36,330 bases of DNA, taken from Candidatus Poribacteria bacterium (lineage in GTDB: Bacteria; Poribacteria; WGA-4E; WGA-3G). The notes below the pieces were generated by a model. It was given only the letters and a program-made list of their open reading frames with translations, had not been told where the DNA came from and ran no database searches. This document shows positions 15,581 through 24,731 of the stretch, piece after piece. Numbering within the stretch: position 1 is the stretch's first letter; each line of letters begins with the position of its first letter. The stretch spans positions 1 through 36,330 of the forward strand of contig JAJEJA010000012.1 in NCBI GenBank assembly GCA_022828145.1. Reading direction: 5' to 3'. The position numbers were made by a program, and so were the translations under genes.

Positions 15581-17908
15581 TTATTTCAAATACTCGTCAA
15601 ACCACTTAATTACCCGATTCCAATAATCTGTAAGTTTTTCGTTTGACCAGAATCCGTGCCAATGGTCTGCTTCCTTGTATTTCAACAATACAACCTCTTT
15701 TTTGAGGTGTGCGAGTCCGATGAACATTTCCTGCGCCTGTTCAAAGCGTATGAAATCTTGATCCCCGTGAATCAAGAGCAGAGGCGTCTCAACTTTATCC
15801 AGATGAAAGACTGGTGAACCATCAATATAACGTTGTGGAAATTCCCATAAGGAACCCCCCATACCGGCTTGTCCCGTCTCGTGCCAACCGACACCAAGAC
15901 CGCTATTAAGGTATCCACTGATTAAGTTTCCTATAGAGGCAGCAGCGACTGCTGCTTTAAATCGTGCTGTTTGTGTGATAAGCACATTCACAGTATATCC
16001 TCCGAAACTGTGACCGATGACACCTAACCGTTCCGCATCTACTTTTTTAGTGGCAATCGCAGCATCAATTCCTGGAAGAAGGACACTCGAAAAGTGTTTG
16101 GATGGCTCAATCTTCGGAACGGGGAAGTCGGGTAAGAAAAGTGCATAACCTCGTGAGACAAACAAACCCGGATGAGCACCCCCTATGTTCTCACCGAAAG
16201 CAAAGGTGTTTATCCGTGACGAATGTGTACCTCCTGCATAGACGTTCACAATCATCGGTACGGGGTCTTGCTCAGAGGCATCAGGCGGTAGCACAAGGAT
16301 ACCTTTAACCGTTCGCCCATCTTCAAGTGTCCACTCAATAAGTTCGCTTGTGCCAAAATCAATTGTCTTTAAGTGTGGATTAGTGTCTGTGATTTGCCGC
16401 GGGGATTCAAAATTAGTATCACTCATCCAGATATTCTGTGGTTCTTTACTATTTTCAGCAACATAAACAAATTCTCCAGTTTCCTCTGCAACATCTTGAT
16501 CAAAGCGGCCTGCGTGAACAATCCGATGTTCATCTTTGTGCAATAACGTAATTGTGCCATCCGTGAGGTCCAGACGATAGAAACCGTGATCAGAAGTGTT
16601 TATTGTAATCGTGTTGTCAACCGTCCAGGGTGTATACCCTTCGCTTGGATAGAATACATCATGTGCAGAAAACTCAAAATCTTTCGTCAGATTTTGTATT
16701 GCGTCGCTGTTCAGAGGTACTTTAAATATGTCTCCTCCTGTAATACAGATGATTGCATCGCTTTTTGCTGTCCAGAGCGGGGGTTTATATAATCGTCCAA
16801 GGTCAACGTCAAGGTCTTCTGTGAGATTACGGACCGTACCTGTATCTACATTAACAACATAAGCATTCCCTGATGCTATTTTTCCGCCTTCACCCCCGGT
16901 TGTCCATGCAATGTGTTTTGAGTCTGGCGACCAATTGACAGTAATACCGTACGCAAGACGGATCTTCCGAACAAGAGATTCAATTTCCGTTGAGGAAGCT
17001 TCACCTAACGCTTTTGGCAGCGGTAAAATGTAGAGATCAAATATCTGTTGTTGTGTATCGGGTGTTTCGGCACCTAAGGAAACCGTAACAGCGGCATATT
17101 CACCATTAGGCGCAATGTCAGAACTCCTAATCGCATATCCATTCATCAATGGCAGTGTTTTGCCATTCTTAGTATCAGCAATAGTCAAATCTATATTTGA
17201 TCTTCCACGTTCTTTTTCTTCTGGTTGCGCTCCATCTTGTGTTGACTCATCGTCTTGTTTTTGACGTTGCCTCTTAGGAAAATCCCAAACGTCAACGAAA
17301 GACGGTTTATGCGAAGTCTTGGATGAAATTTCCGCTTTATTTTGTGCAGATTCTTTGTCATCAGGCGTATCAGAAATGGATTTGAAAAGAACAAACCGTC
17401 CATCGGGTGTCCATTTGGGTACCTCAAATCCGAAGAATGTTCGAACGGTTGCCGTGGTAAACTCCTGCATATCGTCAGATACTCGGTTCCAGACATATAG
17501 ATGAGGTTTACCTGTCCGATCTGAGAAAAACGCAAGACGCGTTCCGTCAGGGGACCATCTCGGTGCCCAACTTGATCCCCAATCCGGAGTCAGAATACGA
17601 TGTTCACCTGTTCGTGTATTCGTTACCCAAATCATTCCGTACGCCATTTCAATCATCACACCCGTTTTAGAATAAAATGTGTTTCCACCGCCGCCCTCAT
17701 ACTGTTCTCGGTTCTGTGTGTTGTAAGCAACCCAGTTTCCATCGGAGGTGATATCAATAGGGACTCTATAAATAAAATCGTTAAATTTGAGCAAATCTTC
17801 AACTGCTAAAGGATCTATTTCTTCTCCCTTGCTAATTGCTGTTGATGTAAAAACAAGAAAACACAAGAATAAGCCATAACAAATTGTAACAATGATTTTG
17901 AAATTCAT
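15581..17908 (-). CDS. S9 family serine peptidase with PD40 propeller, copy 1
   Basis: This 775-residue secreted peptidase of the prolyl oligopeptidase family (DPP/acylaminoacyl peptidase type) cleaves short peptides. After a signal-like N-terminus (IIVTICYGLFLCFLVFTSTA) come PD40-type propeller repeats (WAPRWSPDGTRLAFFSD, VPKWTPDGRFVLF, TVNWSPDSKHIAWTT). An alpha/beta-hydrolase domain follows, with nucleophile Ser634 in GHSFGG, Asp718 in GDQDF and His751 in DHWHGFW. I chose the ATG at 17908 because AAGGAG precedes it and the length then matches the paralogue; the longer frame to 18016 starts in a repeat. It lies upstream of sigma-A and belongs to the duplicated S9-sigma unit. Confidence 0.92.
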   Translation of the reverse strand: MNFKIIVTICYGLFLCFLVFTSTAISKGEEIDPLAVEDLLKFNDFIYRVPIDITSDGNWVAYNTQNREQYEGGGGNTFYSKTGVMIEMAYGMIWVTNTRTGEHRILTPDWGSSWAPRWSPDGTRLAFFSDRTGKPHLYVWNRVSDDMQEFTTATVRTFFGFEVPKWTPDGRFVLFKSISDTPDDKESAQNKAEISSKTSHKPSFVDVWDFPKRQRQKQDDESTQDGAQPEEKERGRSNIDLTIADTKNGKTLPLMNGYAIRSSDIAPNGEYAAVTVSLGAETPDTQQQIFDLYILPLPKALGEASSTEIESLVRKIRLAYGITVNWSPDSKHIAWTTGGEGGKIASGNAYVVNVDTGTVRNLTEDLDVDLGRLYKPPLWTAKSDAIICITGGDIFKVPLNSDAIQNLTKDFEFSAHDVFYPSEGYTPWTVDNTITINTSDHGFYRLDLTDGTITLLHKDEHRIVHAGRFDQDVAEETGEFVYVAENSKEPQNIWMSDTNFESPRQITDTNPHLKTIDFGTSELIEWTLEDGRTVKGILVLPPDASEQDPVPMIVNVYAGGTHSSRINTFAFGENIGGAHPGLFVSRGYALFLPDFPVPKIEPSKHFSSVLLPGIDAAIATKKVDAERLGVIGHSFGGYTVNVLITQTARFKAAVAAASIGNLISGYLNSGLGVGWHETGQAGMGGSLWEFPQRYIDGSPVFHLDKVETPLLLIHGDQDFIRFEQAQEMFIGLAHLKKEVVLLKYKEADHWHGFWSNEKLTDYWNRVIKWFDEYLK

Positions 17909-18042
17909 TCTATTTTTCTCCTTTGTATAAATTAATTTATTCCAACCCACTTCATTGTAAGTTTTCGCGTAGGATTCTGTGTGATTAGGAAATCGCACTA
18001 TATGCGTCAATTTCAAGAGGAATTACGCTATAAATTCAGGTT

Positions 18043-18362
18043 GGTAGGTTCGGTTAGGAAACCGAACTATAGGCGTCAATTTAGTGAATAACGTTAGTGT
18101 GTTTGATACACCTTTCGCCCCTCTGGGGCTTTCTATTGGTTGGATCAATGCGCGGACTATACACCTTTCGCCTCTCTGAGGCTTTGGTAAATCGCATATC
18201 AGCACCAGCGGTGCGGAAGGTGTATAGAGGACGTATCCCACAAAAACCTAAGCACCAGCGGTGCGAAATGTATGAGGATAGAATCGGTTTTATATAGCCC
18301 GCCAAGAAAAGGAAATATCCTTAAATTGACGCCTATGGTTCGGTTAGGAAACCGAACCTACC
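18043..18362. repeat. MITE-like element with 41-bp inverted ends
   Basis: The ends 18043-18083 and 18322-18362 are inverted copies with about five differences, four of them in the hairpin loop (AGGA against TCCT). Inside are four hairpins: GCCCC-TCT-GGGGC, GCCTC-TCT-GAGGC and two GCACC-AGC-GGTGC. No coding frame is convincing. A half copy of the end lies at 17978-18012. No target duplication is evident. It sits exactly between the two S9-sigma duplication units. Confidence 0.65.
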
Positions 18363-18373
18363 ACAAAAAACAT

Positions 18374-20092
18374 TTATTCGACCGGTTTCTGTCCAAAGAT
18401 TTCCAGAAACTCCGGATCATTCTTTACATCCGAAAATTCGTGTGTATTAACGAAAGATGAGTAGTAACTATCACGATAATTATAGGAAGCTACAGCATAG
18501 TCTTCCTCAGCAATTTTGAGATGATGCAGAGTCTTCTCACGGTCCTTATCTGATGCCCAGATACTTACGGCGAGCATAAAGTGTCTATAGTGATTCTCAC
18601 CACCCAAATCACAAGCAACTTGTAAAAAACCTCTTGCTATACTGTACTTATTCATCCACACCAGACAGCAGCCAATGTCGTGAGCAAGCCAGATGAGATC
18701 ACCAGTATTTACCGGTTGACCTGCATTCAATTTCTTATACTCACCTTCCATATAGTTCTTGAGTTCCGTTATGATCTCATCAAAACGTTCCGATTCATTC
18801 CATCTGTTATACAGTAGCAAACGATTCGTCTTCACAACTAACCAAAATCGAAAATAGTGTCTCCAATCCTGTTTAGTATTCGTTTTCTCCAACTTTTCGA
18901 GTTCAATTAATGCCTCATCTGATTTTCCGTTTGCTCGAAGTACTTCTGCCCCGATTTGTAGAAATTGGCAGCGGTCAAGATAACTTACATGAGGTTTTTT
19001 TATACGTTCCGATGCCTCATGATATAGTTGAATCCATTCATCAATTCGTCCTTCAGCAGACCAAGATGCTGGGTTCTCAAGATTAGAACAGAAAATATGC
19101 AATACATCCTTATCTGGAATGTCGTTTTTGCATGCCCATCGGTAAAGTTGTGATTGTTCCTCTACAGATTCTCGGTGTCTCCCAAGAAGTGCCAGACTTG
19201 TAGCTAACTTTTGATGTGCCCAAAAACGTTCCTTATTATCTGGTGCATCATCCAAGTACTTATGTAGAAGAGATCGTCGTTTTTCTATTCCCTGCTTACC
19301 CATGTGTGGGTATATATCATCAACCACAAGATGCGCCAACTCAGGTGTGATTTTACCCTTAAGCGCATCTTCAATCTCTATGGATGCATCCTTAAAAATA
19401 TCCTCTCTTGATGTAGGTTCAGATTTTACCTGTTCCATGAATGAATTGAAGTTGTTGCGAAGTTGCTCTAATTGACTCATCATATTCTCCTTCTGATTAT
19501 CTGATAGTTGTAAATGACCAAAGATCTCTTGATCTAAGAGTTCTTGATCTGTTTGTAGACGTTTTCTTGCGCGTTGGAGCTGGCTCGTAATTGTATTCAC
19601 CGATACTCCCATGAATTCACTGATCTCTTTCGTTGACATTTCGTCAAGATAGTAAAGTGTTATGACCGTGCGTTCATTTTCTGGCAGTTTTTCCAAGAGT
19701 AGTTGGACAAGCTCATGGCAATACTCGTTTTTCTCTGTCACCCGCTGTTTCGACAGGTGATGTTTATAAGAGGATTCATCGATTTCTTCCGGACGTGTAT
19801 CTTCCAAAGATTGAATCAACGGTTGTTGTTTTCGGACCCAATCAATGCAGAGATGATTTGCAATGACATGAAGCCACCCAGCAAATTGATGGTGATTCTT
19901 GAGTGTCGGAAGGTTCTTGTATGCCTTAAGGAAGGTATCTTGCATAATCTCTTCCGCATAGTGAAAATCGTGGATCTTCCCCCAGGCAAGGGTATGAATG
20001 CTCGCTTGGTATTTTTCTACCAAGATGCTAAACGCAGCGTCGTCGCCTGATAAGATTTTGCGAATCAGTTGAACGTCGTCTTCTCTTTCCAC
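18374..20092 (-). CDS. ECF sigma factor with C-terminal TPR-like extension (sigma-B)
   Basis: This 572-residue protein is a close paralogue of sigma-A along its full length. Region 2 contains HYAEEIMQDTFLKAYKNL, and region 4 contains LPENERTVITLYYLDEMS and GVSVNTITSQL. The TPR-like part starts at Met205 and includes HDIGCCLVW and DVKNDPEFLEIFGQ. I take the GTG at 20092 as the start because it follows TAGGAGAAAA and aligns with the sigma-A start; the frame to 20110 would begin inside that ribosome binding site. AAGGAG lies 6 bases before the internal ATG at 19480. The possible ECF promoter at 20136-20161 is the same as that of sigma-A. It is the second half of the S9-sigma duplication. Confidence 0.88.
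   Translation of the reverse strand: MEREDDVQLIRKILSGDDAAFSILVEKYQASIHTLAWGKIHDFHYAEEIMQDTFLKAYKNLPTLKNHHQFAGWLHVIANHLCIDWVRKQQPLIQSLEDTRPEEIDESSYKHHLSKQRVTEKNEYCHELVQLLLEKLPENERTVITLYYLDEMSTKEISEFMGVSVNTITSQLQRARKRLQTDQELLDQEIFGHLQLSDNQKENMMSQLEQLRNNFNSFMEQVKSEPTSREDIFKDASIEIEDALKGKITPELAHLVVDDIYPHMGKQGIEKRRSLLHKYLDDAPDNKERFWAHQKLATSLALLGRHRESVEEQSQLYRWACKNDIPDKDVLHIFCSNLENPASWSAEGRIDEWIQLYHEASERIKKPHVSYLDRCQFLQIGAEVLRANGKSDEALIELEKLEKTNTKQDWRHYFRFWLVVKTNRLLLYNRWNESERFDEIITELKNYMEGEYKKLNAGQPVNTGDLIWLAHDIGCCLVWMNKYSIARGFLQVACDLGGENHYRHFMLAVSIWASDKDREKTLHHLKIAEEDYAVASYNYRDSYYSSFVNTHEFSDVKNDPEFLEIFGQKPVE
19478..19492 (-). promoter_or_regulatory. Internal ribosome binding site and ATG at the sigma-B/TPR junction
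   Basis: AAGGAG (19487-19492, minus) is 6 bases before the ATG at 19480 (MSQLEQLRNNF); a second ATG adjoins it at 19483. Same layout as in sigma-A. Confidence 0.55.
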
Positions 20093-20135
20093 GAAATTTT
20101 CTCCTATCAAAACGGTTTATACTTCCAATATTTAA

Positions 20136-20161
20136 GACGAAACTTTGAACAAAAAACGTGC
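20136..20161 (-). promoter_or_regulatory. Possible ECF promoter before sigma-B
   Basis: GCACGTTTT (20153-20161) and CGTC (20136-20139) with 13 bases between, 44 bases before the GTG at 20092. Part of the region duplicated with the sigma-A upstream sequence. Confidence 0.4.
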
Positions 20162-20331
20162 ATCATGAAGAAAAATCTGGATTTTAGTTGCTATTTTGTG
20201 TACGGGTAAGGAGGTTTCCGACGCTCTATAAACCGCCGATTGTGTCGGGTCTGGGTGTGCTGGTATTTTAAACATTCATCTGTTCCTGTTCAACACCGAT
20301 GAATGATATACAGGTTTATCTCGAACTCGCG

Positions 20332-22650
20332 TTATTTCAGATATTCGTTGAACCAGTTTAACACCCGTACCCAATAATCGGCAAGTTTTTCATTTGACCA
20401 GAAGCCGTGCCAATGGTCTGCTTCCTTGTATTTCAACAGCACAACCTCTTTTTTAAGGCGCGCAAGTCCCATGAACATTTCCTGAGCCTGTTCAAAGGGA
20501 ACGAAATCTTGGTCTCCGTGAATCAGAAGCAAAGGCGTTTCAATCTTATCCAGATGGAAAATTGGTGAACCGTCAATATAACGTTGCGGGAATTCCCATA
20601 GCGTGCCGCCCATCCCGCCTCCTCCAGTCTCGTGCCAGCCGGTACTAAGTCCGGCACCAGGCTCAATAAGGTATCCGCTGATTAAGTTGCCTATAGATGC
20701 AGAAGCGACTGCTGCTTTAAATCGCGTTGTTTGTGTAATAAGGGTATTCACGGTATATCCACCGTAACTATGACCGATGACTCCCAACCGTTCTGCATCC
20801 ACCTTTTTAGTCGCAATTGCTGCGTCAACACCTGGAAGAAGGACACTCGAAAAGTGTTTGGACGGTTCAATCTCCGGGATGGGGAAGTCGGGCAAGAAAA
20901 GTGCATAGCCTCGTGAAACAAACATACCCGGATGGGCACTTCCCACGTTCTCTCCGAAAGCAAAGGTGTTGATCTGTGTTGAAGGTTCATCTCCTGCATA
21001 GACACTTACAATCATCGGTGCAGGATTTTTCTCAGATGCCTCAGACGGTAGCACGAGGATTCCTTTAACCGTTCGCCCATCTTCAAGTGTCCACTCAATA
21101 AGCTCGCTTTTGCCAAAGTCAACTGTTTTTAAGTGTGGATTAATATCAGTAATTTGCCGCGGAGATTCAAAAGCAGTATCGCTCATCCAGATATTCTGAG
21201 GTTCTTGGTTGCTTTCTGTAACATAAATAAATTCCCCGGTCTCCTCTGCCACATCTTGATGAAAGCGGTTTGCGTGAACTATCCGATGTTCATCTTTGTG
21301 CAGAAAGGCAATAGTCTCATCCGTGAGACTAAGACGATAAAAACCTTGGTCAGAAGTATTTATTGTAATAGCGTTGTCAACCGTCCAAGGTGTATATCCT
21401 TCGCTTGGATAGAATACATCGTGTACAGAAAACTCAAAATTTTTCGACAAGTTTCGTATCGTTCCCTCGTTCAGCGGTACTTTCCATATATCCCCGTTTG
21501 CAATGCAGAGAAGTGCCTCGCCATCTGCCGTCCAGAGTGGCGGTTTATACCATCGTCCAAGGTCAACGTCAAGGTTTTCTGTGAGATTACGGACTATACC
21601 AGTTTCTATGTCAACGATGTATACATCTCCAGATGCCAGATCACCTTCTGTCGTGTATGCAATGTATTTTGAATCCGGGGACCAACTGATTGTAATTCCG
21701 GCGTATCCGAGTCGGATTTTTCGCGCAATCGGTTCAATTCCTGTGGTTAAAGCATCTGACAATGGTAAGACGTAGAGATCATATACTGGTTGTTGAGATG
21801 TTGGTACTTCATATCCCAAATAAACCGTGACAGCCACTTGCTCACCAGTGGGGGCAATATCTAAGCTCCTAATCTCATATCCCTTCATCAACGGGAATGT
21901 TTTGCCGGTCTTAGTATCCGCGATAACCACATCTACTATGAGTTTTGTATGTTTTGCTCTGTGTTGACTTTCTTGAAGTTGTCCGTTTTCTGCCTCATTT
22001 TCTCGTTGTTTAAGTTGTCTTTTGGGCCAATCCCATACTTCAACGAAAGATGTTTTTGGAGAAACTTGAGATTCGTCTTGCACAGTTTCATTGAAATTTG
22101 GATTATCTTCTGAAGAAGCGGATTTGAAAAGAACGAAACGCCCGTCCGGTGTCCATTTAGGCACTTCAAAGCCAAAAAACGTCCGAACGGTTGCCGATGC
22201 AAACTCCTGCATGTCGCCAGTCTCTCGGTTCCAGATGAATAGATGAGGTTTACCTGTCCGATCCGAAAAAAAGGCGAGATGCGTTCCATCAGGAGACCAT
22301 CTCGGTGCCCAACTTGAACCCCAATCTGGAGTGAGGTTACGATGTTCACCCGTCCGGGTATTCGTTACCCAAACCGTTCCGTACGCCATTTCAGTCATCA
22401 CACCTGTTTTAGAATAAGCTGAGTTTCCGCCTCCACCTTCATACTGTTCACGGTTCTGCGTGTTATAAGCAATCCAGTTTCCGTCGGCGGTAATATCAAT
22501 AGGTACTCTCTCAACAAATGTGTTAAATTTGAGCAAATCTTCAAGTGTTAAAGAATTCATTCCTTCTCCCTCGCTAATGGTTGTTGATGTAGAAACCACA
22601 AAACATAAGAATAAGCCATAGCAAATATTAACAATGTTTTTGTAATTCAT
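20332..22650 (-). CDS. S9 family serine peptidase with PD40 propeller, copy 2
   Basis: This 772-residue paralogue of the peptidase at 15581-17908 is similar from the signal peptide (IVNICYGLFLCFVVSTSTT) to the C-terminal WFNEYLK. Propeller repeats include WAPRWSPDGTHLAFFSD and TISWSPDSKYIAYTT. The nucleophile is Ser628 in GHSYGG, with Asp in GDQDF and His in DHWHGFW. GGGAG precedes the ATG at 22650. A sequence matching the possible ECF promoter of sigma-A and sigma-B lies at 22709-22734, which suggests control by one of the neighbouring sigma factors. The main differences from copy 1 are in the charged insert between propeller blades (about residues 200-245). Confidence 0.92.
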   Translation of the reverse strand: MNYKNIVNICYGLFLCFVVSTSTTISEGEGMNSLTLEDLLKFNTFVERVPIDITADGNWIAYNTQNREQYEGGGGNSAYSKTGVMTEMAYGTVWVTNTRTGEHRNLTPDWGSSWAPRWSPDGTHLAFFSDRTGKPHLFIWNRETGDMQEFASATVRTFFGFEVPKWTPDGRFVLFKSASSEDNPNFNETVQDESQVSPKTSFVEVWDWPKRQLKQRENEAENGQLQESQHRAKHTKLIVDVVIADTKTGKTFPLMKGYEIRSLDIAPTGEQVAVTVYLGYEVPTSQQPVYDLYVLPLSDALTTGIEPIARKIRLGYAGITISWSPDSKYIAYTTEGDLASGDVYIVDIETGIVRNLTENLDVDLGRWYKPPLWTADGEALLCIANGDIWKVPLNEGTIRNLSKNFEFSVHDVFYPSEGYTPWTVDNAITINTSDQGFYRLSLTDETIAFLHKDEHRIVHANRFHQDVAEETGEFIYVTESNQEPQNIWMSDTAFESPRQITDINPHLKTVDFGKSELIEWTLEDGRTVKGILVLPSEASEKNPAPMIVSVYAGDEPSTQINTFAFGENVGSAHPGMFVSRGYALFLPDFPIPEIEPSKHFSSVLLPGVDAAIATKKVDAERLGVIGHSYGGYTVNTLITQTTRFKAAVASASIGNLISGYLIEPGAGLSTGWHETGGGGMGGTLWEFPQRYIDGSPIFHLDKIETPLLLIHGDQDFVPFEQAQEMFMGLARLKKEVVLLKYKEADHWHGFWSNEKLADYWVRVLNWFNEYLK

Positions 22651-22708
22651 TCTATTCTTCTCCCATACGTAAAATTAATAATACGGTTCACACTCTTCAA
22701 TATTTAAA

Positions 22709-22734
22709 GACGAAGCTTTGATCAGAAAACCTGC
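22709..22734 (-). promoter_or_regulatory. Possible ECF promoter before S9 copy 2
   Basis: GCAGGTTTT (22726-22734) and CGTC (22709-22712) with 13 bases between, 59 bases before the ATG at 22650. Downstream bases also resemble the sigma-B site (TTAAATATTG). Confidence 0.35.
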
Positions 22735-22757
22735 ATTATGCCAAAAATTCATTCATA

Positions 22758-22805
22758 AATTGACGGCTATGGGTAGAGCGTAGACGAAACCCATAGCCGT
22801 CAATT
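22758..22805. repeat. 17-bp inverted repeat between sigma-C and S9 copy 2
   Basis: AATTGACGGCTATGGGT (22758-22774) is matched exactly by its reverse complement at 22789-22805, with a 14-base loop. It lies 49 bases past the sigma-C stop and might end transcription, but there is no T tract. The words resemble the inner ends of the 18-kb element (TTGACGCCTATGGTT). Confidence 0.7.
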
Positions 22806-22854
22806 GTCGGAGAATCAACACTGAATGTAAGTATAGACGACGAGAATATATAAC

Positions 22855-24549
22855 CTACTTCTGTCCCAGAACCTTCAGAAACTCAGGGTCTTCTTTTACA
22901 TCAGCAAATTCTGGTGTCTCAAGGAAGGCAGGATAATACCTATCTTGATTCCAATAATTCAGCACATAATCGGAAGCGTTTTTTAGATAATGTAGAGTCT
23001 TTTCCCGATCCTTTTCAGTTACCCAGATGCTTACCGCAAGCATGAAATATGCCCAATCGTTTTTATGCTGTAAATCAAGTGAGATTCGTAGAAAACGTTT
23101 TGCATCTTCATACTTCTGCGTCCACACCAGGCAACACCCCACATCATGTGCAGCCCATATTAAATCGTTAGTCTTTATTGGATAACCTGCTTCATGTTTT
23201 TCCATTTCAAGTTCAATGTACCTATTAACATCTGCTAAAACTTGACCAAACAGATCCCATTTTTCCTGTTTACCGTACAGCAGAATTTTATTCGTTCTCA
23301 CAGCCAACCAGAACCTAAAATAGTGTTCCCAATCTTGTTCTTTGTTAGCGCGCTCCAACTTATCAATTCCAAGAAATGCCTCATCAAAGTAGTCATTGTG
23401 TCGCAGCACCTCTGCTCCGATTTGCAGGAAATCGCAACGTGAGTAGTCACTCACTTCAGGCTTTTCAAGACGTTCAGATGCCTCTTTATAAATTTGCAAC
23501 CATTCATCTATCTGTCCCTCATCTTTCCAACATCCAGCAATGGTCATGTTAGAAACAACTTCCAGTACATGTTTATCCGACATTTGTTTGCATGTCCAAC
23601 GGTAAAGCTTCTTATGTTCATCAATGGCTTGTCTGTTTCTATCCAGACAAGTTAGGCTATACACTATGTGTTCATGCGCCCAGAAACGTTCCTCATCATT
23701 GGGTGCTAAATCTTGGTACTTTCGGAGCAATAGGATCCGTTTTTCCATGCCGATTTTACCATAATGTGCGTATATTTTATCCACAGCAAGATGTGCCAAC
23801 TCAGGTGTGATTTCGTCCTTGAGTGCCTCTTCCACCTCGTCATAAGCTTCCTTGAGGAATGCCTCACCCGAAAGGATATCCTCTCCAGAAATTGGATAAG
23901 ATTCCACTTTTTCCATGAATGCATTAAACTTGCCGCGAATTTCCTCTAATTTATTAGACATTATATCTCCTTTTTGACCACCCCATAACTCTCGGATCGT
24001 GTGTTCCTCTTTCTGTAGACGTTTACGAGCACGGTGGAGCCGACTCTTAACCGTGTTAGGTGAGACACCTAAATACTCGCCAATGTCCTCACATGATTTT
24101 TCATCAAGATAGTGAAGTTTTACAGCAGCACGTTCACTTACTGGTAACTTCTGCAGGAGGTTATTGACAACTTCGCGTTGCCGTTCACTCACGAATTCTT
24201 CCTGTTGTTGCGTGTGGTATTGTGTATAAGCCAGATCCTCTAATTCCGCTGTTGGCATCGCATCTAACGATTTCATCGGCATCCGCTTTTTTTCGAACCA
24301 TGCGAAACAGTATTGTTTCGCGATCGCGTAGAGCCATCCTGCAAAACTATTACGGTTTTGCAAGGTGTTGAGCTTCTGATATACCCTGAGGAATATATCT
24401 TGCGTGATCTCTTCAGCGATGTGGTAATCACCGATTTTCCGCCATACAAAAGCGTGGACTGACTTTTCATATTTTTGTACAAGTGTATTGAAAGCAGATT
24501 GATCGCCTACCAATGTGCGTTGAATCAATTGTACATCATCGTTTTTCAT
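22855..24549 (-). CDS. ECF sigma factor with C-terminal TPR-like extension (sigma-C)
   Basis: This 564-residue protein is a more distant paralogue of sigma-A and sigma-B. Region 2 has AFNTLVQKYEKSVHAF, HIAEEITQDIFLRVYQKL and FAGWLYAIAKQYCFAWFEKK. Region 4 has LPVSERAAVKLHYLDEKS and GVSPNTVKSRLHRARKRL. The TPR-like part begins at Met197 (MSNKLEEIRGKFNAF) and keeps HDVGCCLVW and a DVKEDPEFLKVLGQ ending. The ATG at 24549 follows GGAG at about 8 bases. An AAAGGAGA sits 5 bases before the internal ATG at 23961. It is the first minus-strand gene of the cluster, and its upstream region lacks the GCACGTTTT motif seen before sigma-A and sigma-B. Confidence 0.88.
   Translation of the reverse strand: MKNDDVQLIQRTLVGDQSAFNTLVQKYEKSVHAFVWRKIGDYHIAEEITQDIFLRVYQKLNTLQNRNSFAGWLYAIAKQYCFAWFEKKRMPMKSLDAMPTAELEDLAYTQYHTQQQEEFVSERQREVVNNLLQKLPVSERAAVKLHYLDEKSCEDIGEYLGVSPNTVKSRLHRARKRLQKEEHTIRELWGGQKGDIMSNKLEEIRGKFNAFMEKVESYPISGEDILSGEAFLKEAYDEVEEALKDEITPELAHLAVDKIYAHYGKIGMEKRILLLRKYQDLAPNDEERFWAHEHIVYSLTCLDRNRQAIDEHKKLYRWTCKQMSDKHVLEVVSNMTIAGCWKDEGQIDEWLQIYKEASERLEKPEVSDYSRCDFLQIGAEVLRHNDYFDEAFLGIDKLERANKEQDWEHYFRFWLAVRTNKILLYGKQEKWDLFGQVLADVNRYIELEMEKHEAGYPIKTNDLIWAAHDVGCCLVWTQKYEDAKRFLRISLDLQHKNDWAYFMLAVSIWVTEKDREKTLHYLKNASDYVLNYWNQDRYYPAFLETPEFADVKEDPEFLKVLGQK
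23959..23974 (-). promoter_or_regulatory. Internal ribosome binding site and ATG at the sigma-C/TPR junction
   Basis: AAAGGAGA (minus, 23966-23974) is 5 bases or so before the in-frame ATG at 23961 (MSNKLEEIRGK). Confidence 0.55.
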
Positions 24550-24731
24550 GCTTCAGCTCCAAAAACATTCTGTCTTTCATAATGTTAAGATAGGTTAGGG
24601 AAGCGGTAGGGTTGCATAAAATGCAATTACAAAGAAAAAATGTAAATATATGAGGTATGTTACACGCTAAAGATGGCGTTTCCAAGTTTTAGTCTTGTAG
24701 GTAGTAACTTGAGCTACTATAGTATATTATA

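Noticed and set aside
17191..17535. Overlapping minus-strand frame inside S9 copy 1 (and the matching frame at 21936-22349 in copy 2)
   Set aside because: It exists in both copies because the S9 coding sequence is duplicated. It has no start signal and no known domain.
18081..18305. Small frames of 60-75 residues around 18.1-18.4 kb
   Set aside because: They are translations of the hairpins and inverted ends of the repeat element.
24550..24640. ECF-type promoter before sigma-C (GCAACCC ... CTATC)
   Set aside because: It does not match the GCACGTTTT-N13-CGTC pattern of the other sites and rests on a single sequence.
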